Assembly (NCBI RefSeq): GCF_018687715.1
Contig: NC_056765.1
Coordinates: 25,423,129 to 25,487,128, forward strand
Source: Carya illinoinensis
Taxonomy: Eukaryota > Streptophyta > Magnoliopsida > Fagales > Juglandaceae
Length of the DNA stretch: 64,000 nucleotides
Direction of reading: 5' to 3'
Shown: positions 49,401 to 59,883 of the stretch, in pieces
How the letters are laid out: each line of letters begins with the position of its first letter
Position numbering within the stretch: position 1 is the stretch's first letter
Notes under the pieces: model-generated
What the model saw: the letters and a program-made list of their open reading frames with translations, nothing else
Told to the model about the DNA's origin: nothing
Database searches by the model: none
Made by a program: the position numbers and the translations under genes

Positions 49401-50754
49401 AATTTGAGGCTTTGATGAAGTGTATACAGATTTGAAATAATCTATGAAAGCTGATTCAATGATTAAAGGGTCCATAGACCAATTACCTGGCCCCAATTTG
49501 ATTGACTCAATGGCATTTCTCCTTCGGCGAATCGTGGTAGTCAGATGATAGAATTTTGTGTTGAGATCCGTTGAAGTGAGCCAAGTAATACGGGATTTTT
49601 GCTTCCATAGTATCTCCTCGTTTGCTCTCAGTTTGTGAATTTTGTTCTGCAATACAATCTCCAGCTCTTGATTCCTTGGTGTTGGCGTGCTACTTTGAAC
49701 TTCTAGCAATTCTTTTTCTGTCTGGGTGATGTTATTCTGAATGCGCCCGAAATGAGTTTTGTTCCACTTTTTTAAGGCTTCCTTTGTTGAGCTTATTTTC
49801 TTGCATAGAATGTACGCAGGATTGCCTTGAAAGGTTGAGTTCCACGCTTCTTGGATTATTTGTTTGCTCAACGGCTCCCTGGTCCAGAATTCTTCAAATT
49901 TAAAGGATGAAGCATATCTCGAATTAGCTGAAGTGTTGAGTAGAATGGGGTGGTGGTCAGATGCTGAGGAAGCCAGGTGTTGCAGAGAAGCATCAGGAAA
50001 GAGAAGTCTCCATTCTTGGTTGACAATGACTCTATCTAATCTTTCTTTAATAAGAGCAACTCATTTTCTGTTGTTTGTCCAAGTAAACTTTGGCCCTGTG
50101 AATCCGATGTCTATAAGTCCATTGCGATCCATTAGTGTTTTTAAACCACTAGTCTGGTTGATGTGAACTGGCCTGCCCCCATATTTTTCTGTCTGATTTA
50201 TCAGATCATTAAAATCTCCCATGCATGCCCACGGACCCGGAAAGTTTTGATAGATAGAGTCAAGGTGACTCCAAAACCTTTCTTTTTGTTTCGAGTGAGC
50301 CGGACTATATACATAAGTAAGCAGCCAAGGATGGTGTGAAGGATCAGAGTAAACTAGAACAGAGATAGCATTTATATTAATATTCACAGGTTCTAGATCA
50401 ACTCCCGGACGCCATAACAACAACAAACCCCCTTTTTTACAAACAGCAGGCGAGTGCGCAAAAAGATGGAAACCAAGACTATTAACAACAAAATTAGTGC
50501 GGTCATCCGACACTAAGGTTTCCGAAAGGAAAATGACATCCGGATTATGTGATCTAATACTAGCCCTTAGGGTTCTAATTGCCTTGGGTCGGGCAAGCCC
50601 TCGGCAATTCCATACTAAAGTCCTCATGGAAACTTTGGAGGCATGTTTGAGCTTGCCTCAAGAGCTGACTTGGACTTTTTCTGGGTCTGAGTTGCTGGTC
50701 TAGAATACGGATTCACTTTTCCTTTTCCTTTGAATTTTTCCTTAGAATACGGAT
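46451..50754 (-). mobile_element. L1-type LINE, 5'-truncated, with 11-bp target duplication
   Basis: The minus-strand element ends in a poly-A tail (T run at 46452-46466). The target duplication 'tcactttcatc' is at 46440-46450 and 50755-50765. The 5' part keeps only the last residues of ORF1 (FKGKGKVNPYSRPATQTQKK...), ending with a TGA that overlaps the ORF2 ATG at 50627 (ccATGAgg). ORF2 is complete apart from one stop. This is the youngest-looking LINE in the window. Confidence 0.93.
46500..50627 (-). pseudogene. LINE ORF2 (endonuclease-RT-RNase H) with a single nonsense codon
   Basis: 1,375 sense codons plus one internal TGA at 50063-50061, all in one frame. Endonuclease: MRTLVWNCRGLARPKAI, FLSETLV, ACMGDFNDL and SASDHHPILL, so the catalytic N, E, D and H are kept. 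Reverse transcriptase: YRPISLTNVSYKIITKIMA, KLDMEKAFDRVEWNF (about 48900) and LLFADDTIIF (about 48575), with all three catalytic aspartates. zf-RVT: KLLLWKILWNILPTKAKI and CTFCDQEEETTLHLFIKCP (about 47370). RNase H: ISFDAAVRNEFS, AEAKAAL and TIEGDAQSVF, with the D-E-D triad. Ends YLDSGKDPPPLL at 46500. The TGA lies in NNRK-stop-VALIKERLDRV and is one transition from a CGA Arg codon. Length is normal for plant L1 ORF2. Confidence 0.93.
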
Positions 50755-50762
50755 TCACTTTC
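50701..50762 (+). repeat. Short direct repeat at the LINE 5' junction
   Basis: 'tagaatacggattcacttt' occurs at 50701-50719 and again at 50744-50762. The second copy overlaps the target-duplication boundary, so it is likely filler DNA made during LINE integration. Confidence 0.8.
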
Positions 50763-50774
50763 ATCAATTTAAAC

Positions 50775-51129
50775 TAAATAATTGATTCAGTTTAAATTGA
50801 TGAAATCATTATGAAAAATTATATATATCATATTATCATTTTTCTTTTATTATACTATATAAGATATAGTGTATTGATCATTATTGAATGATCTTTTATT
50901 AAATAGATTATCTAATAATAATAAATATATCACTTCTTATATAATCTCACTTCATCCTATTATATAAGAAGTGATATATTTATTATTATTAGATAATCTA
51001 TTTAATAAAAGATCATTCAATAATGATCAATACACTATATCTTATATAGTATAATAAAAGAAAAATGATAATATGATATATATAATTTTTCATAATGATT
51101 TCATCAATTTAAACTGAATCAATTATTTA
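50775..51129. repeat. Perfect palindrome, 171-bp arms, 13-nt loop
   Basis: The arms 50775-50945 and 50959-51129 are exact reverse complements by base-by-base comparison. The spacer 50946-50958 is 'ctcacttcatcct'. From 50811 inward the arm resembles the MITE family at 33830-34108 and 58995-59172, but those copies are imperfect and shorter. The outer 36 bp of each arm ('taaataattgattcagttta...') are not part of the MITE, so host flank was copied too. A transcript would form a hairpin able to feed small-RNA pathways. Confidence 0.92.
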
Positions 51130-51627
51130 TGTTTATATCTTAATAAAAAAATAATTTATATCTTAATAAAAAATACTATTTTATTCTAAGCACGTATACC
51201 ACCAAACTACTCGTGTCCTTTGTCATGAGTTGTCACTTAAGATTATTAGATCGAAACATTGGAAAATTCCAAAGGATGATATAAATACAAAGACATAATT
51301 TTCCTTAACGTGAAAGAAAGTTAAAATAATTAATTGGTGGTCCATCGTGGTCCATCGAGGGAGGCATGATCATGGCCACAGCCTACGGGACCGTGGCCAT
51401 AGCTCGTTTATAATTTTTTTTTCAGGTAATTTTGTTATTTGTAACATACATGAGAGTAATATCGACATTTTACTATTTAATTTAATTATATATCTAATCT
51501 GAACTGAGGGGGAGCTTTTAATAGAATCTTGATTCAGGAGGTGAGTTGTCACTAGTACCATATATAATTCAAAGGTTTCTTTAATAACAAGCTAGCTGTA
51601 GTTTGAATTATTATTTTTTTAAATATA

Positions 51628-51775
51628 AAATGATTTATAGAGTTTTAGAATATGCAAATCTTGTACATATCATTTAAAAAATGGATAAATTTAAAATCTA
51701 ATAAAATAATCTATTTTTAACGATAGACTTTATTTTTTTCGATCAGAACATGCAAAACTTGTATATCATAATACT
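51628..51775. mobile_element. MITE relic ('atgcaaatcttgta' family)
   Basis: The left 'agaatatgcaaatcttgtac' and right 'gaacatgcaaaacttgtata' words form a direct-type similarity around an AT-rich core. Related to 46198-46340. Weak. Confidence 0.35.
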
Positions 51776-51831
51776 ATATGGGAATTGAAAAGCTTGAATA
51801 TTAGGAAAGTGAGTCCCCCTCTCAAAACAAT

Positions 51832-52215
51832 TTGTCCTGTTTGGTTTTACAGATAGTCTCAATTTATTTTATCTCATTTGTTCTCAACATCTAAATATCA
51901 TTCAAACACAAAGACTTTTTAATTTCAAAATTTCAACTTTTTTATCTAATCATTATAATTTTTTCAAACTTTCCAATAAAACATAAAAACAATTATATTT
52001 TTTCAAATTTCAAAATAAAAATAATATTAAAATAATTTTATTTCAATAATATTTTAACTTTATAATATTTTTATTCAACTTTTTCTCTCTTTATTCAAAA
52101 TCTCATAAAATATCTTAATTCAAATCATTTTACTACTATTCACAAACTATCTTACCACTATTTACAAATTTTTTTCATCTCATATTATCTCATATATATA
52201 ACCAAACGAGATTTT
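51832..52215. mobile_element. MITE (ATCTCATCTC family), longer copy
   Basis: Left 'cctgtttggttttacagat', right complement 'aatctcgtttggttatata'. Core 'aaaataaaaataatattaaaa' and an extra segment with 'cactattcacaaactatctt'. About 380 bp, against 226 bp for the neighbour at 52918. Confidence 0.65.
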
Positions 52216-52435
52216 AATTAAATTGTATACATTTTTTTTTAATACTACTTGGTTTATATTCAAGGACAAATTATTCGAAAGATGACATAACATATTCTTA
52301 TAATTATTTTACAACACTATTTTAAATAAAGAATAATTTTTACAACACTATTTTAGTAAAGAAGTTGTAAAAGGTGTTGTATCTAAAATGTACAATATTC
52401 TTTTACAATTCTATTAAAAATATTTTTGGAAAGGA

Positions 52436-52615
52436 AAATGATATATATGCAATTAATTTTACAATTTTCTACATAACCATGTGTTAAATGGCCTGGGGAT
52501 ATTTTTGTAAAATAGCTTATTAAAGTAACATAATTTTCAAAAAAATTCCCAATTTAAAATATAATTTTACAAAAAATTATAAAAAAAAAAAAGTTACATG
52601 TATATCATCATTTGG
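52436..52615. mobile_element. Small inverted-repeat element
   Basis: Ends 'aaatgatatatatgcaatt' and complement 'aaatgatgatatacatgtaac'; symmetrical 'aattttacaa' and 'ttgtaaaat' words inside. No coding. Confidence 0.5.
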
Positions 52616-52917
52616 AAAGAAAAAATAATGGGTTAATTCAACGGAACAGCCTTTGGGAGTCATTTTGCGGGCAGGGTAAAATTTCTTATAATAAATTTTA
52701 GGGTTGTAATCGAGGCTACTAAAATGGAAAATGATAGTATAACTTTAAATATCTCACCAAATGTGTCCACTTATATATTTTTATTTTTATTTTTTTAATA
52801 GTTAAGAAAGTGATTATTAGTAAATTTATATTTTTATTTTATTTTTTCTTAATGATTAAGAATGTTTAAAAATACTTAAAAGAAAAGAAAAGAAAAACTC
52901 ATTTGCACTAGTGTGCA

Positions 52918-53143
52918 GCTTGTTTGGATTCAGAGAGTATTTTATCTTATCTCATCTAATCATTATAATTTTTTCAAATTTCAACACAAAATATAATAAA
53001 TAATTCAACATTTTAAAATTTCAATTCAAATTTTTCAAACTTCAAAACAATAATAATATTAAAAAATAATATTCTACTAATATTTTATTCAACTTTCAAC
53101 TTTCATCTAAAATCATCTTATCTCATATCTAAATTCAAACAAG
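52918..53143. mobile_element. MITE (ATCTCATCTC family) with 10-bp flanking duplication
   Basis: Element ends 'gcttgtttggattcaga' and 'tctaaattcaaacaag'. Flanks 'ctagtgtgca' at 52908-52917 and 53144-53153 are identical. 226 bp, no coding. This copy defines the family's limits; a duplication of 8-10 bp points to hAT- or Mutator-type transposition. Confidence 0.85.
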
Positions 53144-55469
53144 CTAGTGTGCACATTTAGTATGCAGCCTAGCATTGTCCTACCAAAATAGCATAGGTTG
53201 GAGAGCTCAAGGTCATAAAAATAAACAGGGTTTGAGCCGAGAGTTATTTTTCAACTTTACTCATGGTTTTTCAAACAAGATCTTTTAATGAATGTGAATC
53301 ATTAAAAAAACATTAAATTGCAAAAATGATTAGATTTAATGAAAATCTTACCACTAATATATACACCCTACACTGAATTATAAAATTAAAGATTTTATGA
53401 ATGAAGAAAAGATTTGAAATAATAAAAAAAAAAATCATCTTACACTTTTCTAAATTTCTACCTAATTAATTATGAATGTGTGACTCCTCTAGCCCCAGCT
53501 TGGAATCGGATGGTGGCTGAACTGTCAGGACATGGTAACTCAAGGCTACATACTCTCTTATATGACAGTTAATATGCAATAATCCTAATGGAAAATAATT
53601 TGATTCTAAGTCAGATCGTGAGCAATTCCAAAAGCATGGAACCATTTAAACTAAAATCTCAAAATAACATGTGTTCAAACTCCCAAAATACAAAAGGGCT
53701 TTAAACCATAACTCTCAAAATTCCAACTTCACCACAATCTGTGACACAAAAAAAAAGGAGTCCTAACTACTGGGTCTCCAAACTTCGAGCGACCTTTTGG
53801 GCTTCCATTGTATACTCTCATGCTTGTCTTATATAGCAAGTCACGTAGTCTATCTAGTTTTCTAAAGTGAGAACTCCCTTAAGTTTAGGTGGCTCTAGTG
53901 GTATAAAATCCTTTCAGAATGTCCTAGATTTTCTTAAGTTAGTGCGAAGTATTTATTATGCAAGTAATACCAAAATGGTCCTGGGCCTCAAGAGTGAACT
54001 CATCCTCAATGAGTTCAAGCAACTCATTCATCCTAAGAGAAATCTTGGGATCTTATAATAGTTTCTATCATTCCAAGTGAGGAATGGTAATGGAAATCAC
54101 TATTTTAAAAAATCTCAATAAGTTAATAAATAACATACAAGCAGATAATATCAGCATATAAAGGCAAACCACGAGAATGTATGCATGGATAGGTACTTGA
54201 CCCGAAAACTTGACTTATGCATGTACATTTCAGAAATCAGTGACAGTGGAATCTTATAACAGAAAATCATGCTTGAATTTTCAGATAAACACTTTTCTTC
54301 TTTTCATATTACGCATTACTTATAGCCTTATAGTCGTTGTAACAAATGGATGGACACCTCACGGCTTCTCTACGCACTATGGGCTCCCTGGTAGTTACCG
54401 CATCACTTCTTGACCCACTTGGCTAGTGGTAACTACGTCAGAGTTCTTATTATGCGGTACTTCGCATTTCCCCTTCACTACATCCATCTTATGGTACCCA
54501 CTAGCATTAAGTGCTATCTCACTCCAAAATCCTTTAGAAATGATCCATTCGAGGCCCGCTAACTGTGCTTTGTCGTCCTTGGGTTTACCAATTCCAATGC
54601 ATTTCAAAGTAGACAAATAAGTTTCACTAGGACGTTTCTCCGTCCTAGCATTTGGAGTCTTCACAAATCATGTAATGACATTTTCTTTACAAAGCAATGA
54701 ACAACCCAAAATGCATGTGACATATACTTTGAAAACTCTTCCTTTCTTTTATGAGAGACTCGATCATGCATGGTTGTGGGTTACACATTTTCATGCAACA
54801 CTTCTAACCATATCACATTTACAGCTTGAAAATGTTAGAAAAAACGATACAACAATTGATACATAGCATGTCGAGCAAAGACATTTTGATCATGGCAAAC
54901 TAGGTATGGCCCAATATCACAATATCCATAGGCGACATCTATAAACATGGCAAAGATACGAGAAACCGTATATAAAGCACTCAACATTCAAAAATTCTAT
55001 AATTCAATTTGTTCAATAAAATGCAAAGTTCATACAATACATACGAACATTATCCAAAGGTAACTTAAGAGCTAACTTACAAATATCCGAAGAAATGAAA
55101 TAACAATGATAAGCAAGCTGTGAATATATCGTGTAAATCATTAGACAAGTGAGGTAATGAAATCTTAATTCAAGAGTAAGTGTGTGGCTTGCTTAGGATT
55201 CATCCCTCTCGGTGGTAGAGCTCCTTTCTTGTCTAGTGTAACTCCTCATGTGTTCAACTTTAAGGGGTTGCCCTAGGCCGAATGACATTCATGCTCATTT
55301 AACAACGACTTGGTCTTAATGGCATGCGCGGCATGTGTGTGTATGGTGTAGGCCATACATGGTGATCATCACTTCCCATGGCCTAAAATTTTCAAAAGGA
55401 AAAACCTTAGTTGAACCCTAATGGTGGCCGAAAGTCCCTTATCCTTTCAAAGACCATTTTCACTCATGT

Positions 55470-55610
55470 ATGGGTGGTATGGGTGGAGAGAAAAGTGAGT
55501 GAGGCAAGTGTATGGGTGGAGAGAAAAGCGAGTATATGGGTGGTATGGGTGGAGAGAAAAGGGAGTGTATGGGTGGAGAGAAAAGTGAGGCAAGTGTCTT
55601 TGGTAGGTGA
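55470..55610 (+). repeat. Minisatellite of GTATGGGTGGAGAGAAAAG units
   Basis: Four units of 'tatgggtggagagaaaag', with spacers made of 'gtatgggtg', 'tgag' and 'gcaagt' blocks, forming a higher-order pattern of about 30 and 45 bp. Both strands read as repetitive peptides, which are not genes. Confidence 0.85.
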
Positions 55611-55646
55611 GAAAGTGAGGAAGTTGGTCTTTCCCTAAGGTGGTCA

Positions 55647-55648
<2 letters not shown>

Positions 55649-55686
<38 letters not shown>
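55649..55686 (+). repeat. (GA)n microsatellite
   Basis: About 19 GA units inside the long solo LTR. Confidence 0.95.
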
Positions 55687-55688
<2 letters not shown>

Positions 55689-57094
55689 ATCTTCAAAAAT
55701 GAAAATGGCAAAAGTGACTCTTGGGTATCCTCTTAGGTGTCGGCCCAAAAAAGCTTCCCTTATATACCTTATCATTTTCCCACACAAGCCCTTCCTCTCA
55801 TCATCATTTCTGACATAGAAAGACCAAAGGTCTTTGTGCATGGGAGCCATGTGACCCCCTACCTCTTGTTTGGCTGAAACCCCTCCTTTCTCTTCTTCAT
55901 TATTGTCTTACATTGCAGATTCCAAAGATTTTGTACATATGGTGTGTTCCTTCCTAAATGGCCCTTTATATCCTCTTCCTCTTGTGGTCTAGGTTCAATG
56001 AACCCATACTAGTGGCAAGAGGCAAGTAGGTCTTTTTTGACCAAAACCCTAAGGCCCCTAAGGTGTCTCTTCAGTATTTTAGTCATTCTTATCCCTATTC
56101 GTTTCCATGGTTGCCATTTGGCATTGGTATGTGTGTGTATCTTGCCTTAGCCAACTCTCTCTCTTTCTTTCTTGTCTTCATCTTCCACTAAGACTCTTCT
56201 AGAATTCTTGGAGAATGCGTGTGCCCCTTCCCCATGCATCTCTTCCTCTTCCTCATCATTACCTTTATCTAGAACCTAGTGCATGCATGACACATGGCAA
56301 AAGTGGTGGTTTGCTTTCATGGATAGGCGTGTAATCCCTCTGGCCGAAACCCAGTCTCTTTGAGACTTGTGCTTCATATTTTTGGTATCCCCCATGAGAC
56401 TCTTTCTCTTCTTTCACTTTCATGTCCAAGTTCAATGTATTCTAAAGATATGTTTGCATGTGAGCCATAAAGCATGTGGGTAGGCGAGATGGATGTGTGC
56501 CCTAGGTGTATCAAGCCCTACATCCTTTTCCATCTCTTTAGCTTCTTCTAGAAGCCTTCAAGCATGCTTGCCAAGTGCTTTTTCCCTAGAAATCCAATGA
56601 TGGGATTTCTAGGGAAAACACGAAAATGAAACCTTTTTCCTTCTAAGTAGGCGCCTCTGTGCCCTAAACCCTAATTATCGTTTTTCCTTAACCCTTTTTG
56701 GGCCCTTAGTAGCCGAATGCCACTTAGCCCTTTTGGGCCTCTATTGGGCTTTGTCACTTTTGCTATCAGATCCAAGTAGTTTTTCATGGCCCTAACATAT
56801 CCTTAGTTTTTTAAGATATTGGACCAAAATCTATCTAAACTAAAACAACAAGTGAGAATTTTGAAAAAAAAATTAGGTTGTCATAGAATGGGATAAAAAT
56901 AATAAAAATTGCATGAAAGATAAAAAAATTGAAAGCTAATAATATGTAACTATGACCTATAGATTAATTGTAGGTATTTTATATAATCTATCCATTACAA
57001 TATGTAACTCATCGATATTTATCTTTAATAACAATATGTTATATGGCTACATAAATTACTTATTAATAATTCACACATCCATGATCACATAGAC

Positions 57095-57723
57095 TAGGGG
57101 TGATACCCACATATACGGGGGCCCCCGCATATGTGGGGGGTGGTGTTTCCACCTCCTATCCGCCTTACCTCCCACCCACTTCAAGGGTATTGATGCCCCA
57201 TTAGGCCTAAAAATCATTTCTAGGTCCAAAAGTATTTTTTTGGACAAATTATTATATAATTTAAATTGAAAATTAAAATTTATGTTATTTGTTTTTTAAT
57301 GTGTTAGACTTGTTCATAAGATTATATTGTATTGGTCACCTAGGCCAACCTTTACATAGGAGGCCAAGGTAATACAAGAGTCTTACTTGAGTCCTACATT
57401 ACTAAAATAAGACTCTTGTATTGTCTTGACGTCTTATATAAAGGTTGGCCTAATGGTCCAATGCAATACATGTACAATCTTAGGAAAAGTCTAACAAATT
57501 GTAATATATATATATACAATTTGTAAAACATATATATACATATATATATTTAAATATATAAGTGGGGGTAGGGTGGGGTTGGGCATTGCCTCTGCTAGAG
57601 GACTAGATATGGGGAGAGTGGTCCCACTATCCTTCTTTGCAAATGGGCGTCTGCCCAACCCATGCGGAGGTGGAGCTAACAGGGGTGGGGCAGGGGGTTG
57701 CAGGGCACCATTGCCCACCCCTA
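57095..57723. mobile_element. hAT-type element with TAGGGGTG ends
   Basis: Ends 'taggggtg' and 'caccccta'. Flanks 'acatagac' (57087-57094) and 'acatacac' (57724-57731) match at 7 of 8 positions. The interior is unlike the AT-rich surroundings: G-rich and C-rich stretches near both ends. A near-perfect 32-nt palindrome is at 57106-57137 and a larger hairpin at 57348-57460. No transposase. Confidence 0.72.
57348..57460. repeat. Imperfect hairpin of about 113 bp
   Basis: 'taggccaacctttacata' pairs with 'tatataaaggttggccta', and 'aatacaagagtctta' with 'taagactcttgtatt'. Lies inside the TAGGGGTG hAT. It may be a smaller nested element. Confidence 0.7.
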
Positions 57724-57901
57724 ACATACACCGTACATGTGTGTATATTTATATTAGTTTTGAAATAGTGACATGGTATGCGTATGGTAGTGTACACATT
57801 ATAAGATAAAATATATTAGCATTTTTTATATGTTTCTTACATGCTAGTATATAAAACTACCAAATCCTTTTTATTGACTATTATATATATATATATATTA
57901 T

Positions 57902-58131
57902 CTTTGAGAGTTGGCTCAAGTGGTAATGACCTTGATTTTGGTGGTATGCTTCATCCAAGGTATAAGGTTCAAATCTTTTTAGATGCAAACAATCTCTATG
58001 AGTTACTGGACTGGGGAATTTTCTTCTTAAATTACCCAATGTGTATATGTTGAAAACTTCTTACCAATGGCCTGTGCAGTCCTGAGATTAGTTAAGACAA
58101 TATTCTCGAACACCTAGTGCCAATCAAAAAA
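57902..58131 (+). mobile_element. tRNA-derived SINE with 9-bp target duplication
   Basis: The A box 'tggctcaagtgg' (57911-57922) fits TRGYNNARNNGG exactly, and the B box 'ggttcaaatct' lies about 45 bp downstream: an internal RNA polymerase III promoter. Ends in 'caatcaaaaaa'. Flanked by 'atatattat' at 57893-57901 and 58132-58140. 230 bp, noncoding; it needs LINE enzymes to move. Confidence 0.82.
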
Positions 58132-58460
58132 ATATATTATGAAATAATAATATATTTTAATCACTTAAGTACTTGAGTAACTAACTTATAACTATGGACT
58201 ATATTCAATATTTAGGCATTGAATGACTAGGCATAAATAATTGGGTTACATGTTACATATTTAATTATAAATGTTGTTATGCTTATCTTATTAAATTTAA
58301 TATGTATAAATACATATCTATATACATATGTAAGAGAATTAATCTATAAAGATAAATTGTATATAGATATTCAATGATGTATGATTGTGCTTTAATTGAG
58401 CCAAACTAAGGAGTTAAGTTTGGGCACAAACGAGCCTTAATTGAATCGAGTTGGACATAA

Positions 58461-59609
58461 TCAAGTATGCATCATTATCTTCTTTCAGGTTTGATTGAAC
58501 CTCTTTAGAAGTTCTCCATAAATTTATTCTATTTATTCCTAGTTCATGTATCTAAAGTTAAAACCTTTTATGCTTGCTAGAGCCTTATTTCATGCATGTA
58601 AGTACAAGATCTTCTTTTCCAAGCCGTAAGGCCGAAATGCTCAAATGTTTAAACTCTCACTTTTGTTTATCACAAGATCCTAGATCACAAGATCCTCACT
58701 TAAGCATGACTCACTAAAAATAAAATTCATGCCATAAGTCTCATTCAAATCATGCACGATTGACGATGGATTTAAATGTAAGAACTCAATTTGCATGTGA
58801 TGATCGAAAGTCGTAGTTCAAGAACTCACGCGCTTTTTATTTCATTTCTTTGAACCTAACTCTTTATCCTTGAAGATTCAAGCTTAAACGCTATATTTGT
58901 AGGTACATGCATGGATACATATGCTTCATCTACAACCTTTAGCCAAGACATGCATTGTTAGATATTCCTCATTCCATGCTTATATATATTTTTGTCGAGT
59001 AATGTTATACACCACACCACTATCTCACTTGCATCTCATTATATATGATGTGACGCATTTATCACCATTTGAAGAGAAAGAATCATGCAATAAATGATTA
59101 TTTAATAGTGATAAATGTGCCACATCTTACTTAATAAGATGCAAGTAAAATTGTAGTATGGTATATAGAATTTTCCTACATATATGTGAGTGCGTGTACG
59201 CAAGTGTGGTAGTTAAACTTATAAGTTATTAATCTTTATGGTTTTGCTTCCTATTGAAGAAGAAAAAAAAATCAATATGCAAAATGTGAATGCCACTACA
59301 TAAACCCACCATCAAGTTTTTACTCGAAAATAAAAAAGAGATAAAGAAATTAACTAAGCTCTATTATATTTATTATTCATTTAGTGTTGCTCGAAATATT
59401 CATATAGGCTAACTGTAAAAAATGTTGTAGATTTGCGCCTGCTTGATATGTTCATCTCCCTTTCACTTGAAGAAATCTTTTTTCCATAAGTTATGACCAC
59501 ATATCTCGTGTTTAGATTGTGTTTTCGATCACTACATGATTCACAAATACATGTATGATCTTATCTTCAAAATCAAATACAATGTGGTTTAAGTTAACAA
59601 ATATGTCTA
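58461..59609. other. Intergenic DNA, no gene recognised
   Basis: AT-rich with one MITE (58995-59172). Nothing else supported. Confidence 0.45.
58995..59172. mobile_element. MITE related to the palindrome family
   Basis: Starts 'gagtaatgttatacaccac', ends near 'gtatggtatatagaatttt'. Inner words 'gatgtgacgcatttatcacc' and 'gataaatgtgccacatctta' form the inverted repeat. Same family as 33830-34108 and the arms at 50811-51093. Confidence 0.65.
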
Positions 59610-59883
59610 AAGTATAAGATAAAAGTACGCTGCAGAGGTTTGAAATAATTGATTTCCTTCACACTATCATTGATATGAAAGCCAAATTATATACACTACG
59701 TCTAGTGTTCTATTTTAGGATTGATATACACAATTAAGTCTAAAATATGCAACGGTTACAATGGACAGATATGAGAATATTATGCAGTTGTTACGAAAAA
59801 TGTACACCACAATTTCAGCCTAGATATGCTTCCTTTATACACCTCTAAAAGATTGAGCTGCCATCAGCAAGACCAATCTTGTT

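Larger units (their letters stand above)
51130..53473. other. Intergenic DNA with MITEs
   Basis: Very AT-rich. No gene recognised. Several inverted-repeat elements are listed separately; the remainder shows nothing I can support. Confidence 0.5.
53479..56885. mobile_element. Long solo LTR (3.4 kb) with 5-bp target duplication
   Basis: Starts 'tgtgactcc', ends 'ggttgtcata' (likely once gtcaca, giving TGTGAC...GTCACA ends). Flanked by 'gaatg' at 53474-53478 and 56886-56890. No second copy and no gag or pol inside. It contains a minisatellite, a GA microsatellite and, near 55757-55775, 'ttatataccttatc' as a possible promoter. The length fits LTRs of the large Tat/Ogre-type gypsy lineage, but I cannot assign a family from the LTR alone. 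Confidence 0.65.
56940..58460. mobile_element. Old hAT-type element split by two later insertions
   Basis: The pieces 56940-57086, 57732-57892 and 58141-58460 resemble, in order, the middle and right part of the element at 35074-35828: 'aatatgtaact', 'gctacataaatta', 'taattgggttacatgttacat', 'gcttat', then 'attgaatcgagtt'. The outer limits are not defined. Confidence 0.45.

Noticed and set aside
54395..54664. 89-residue minus-strand frame with ordinary composition
   Set aside because: Inside the proposed 3.4-kb solo LTR, no recognisable motif; most likely chance.
55447..55711. Repetitive peptide frames on both strands and a CRISPR-like look of repeated units with spacers
   Set aside because: Units are directly adjacent minisatellite blocks of variable length inside a solo LTR of a plant genome. 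No leader or cas genes, and the frames follow from the repeats.
57491..57809. Pro/Gly-rich frames on both strands
   Set aside because: Produced by the G-rich and C-rich ends of a hAT element with TAGGGGTG termini.
57911..57977. A possible tRNA gene from the A and B boxes
   Set aside because: No acceptor stem or cloverleaf can be closed; the poly-A tail and target duplication identify a SINE.
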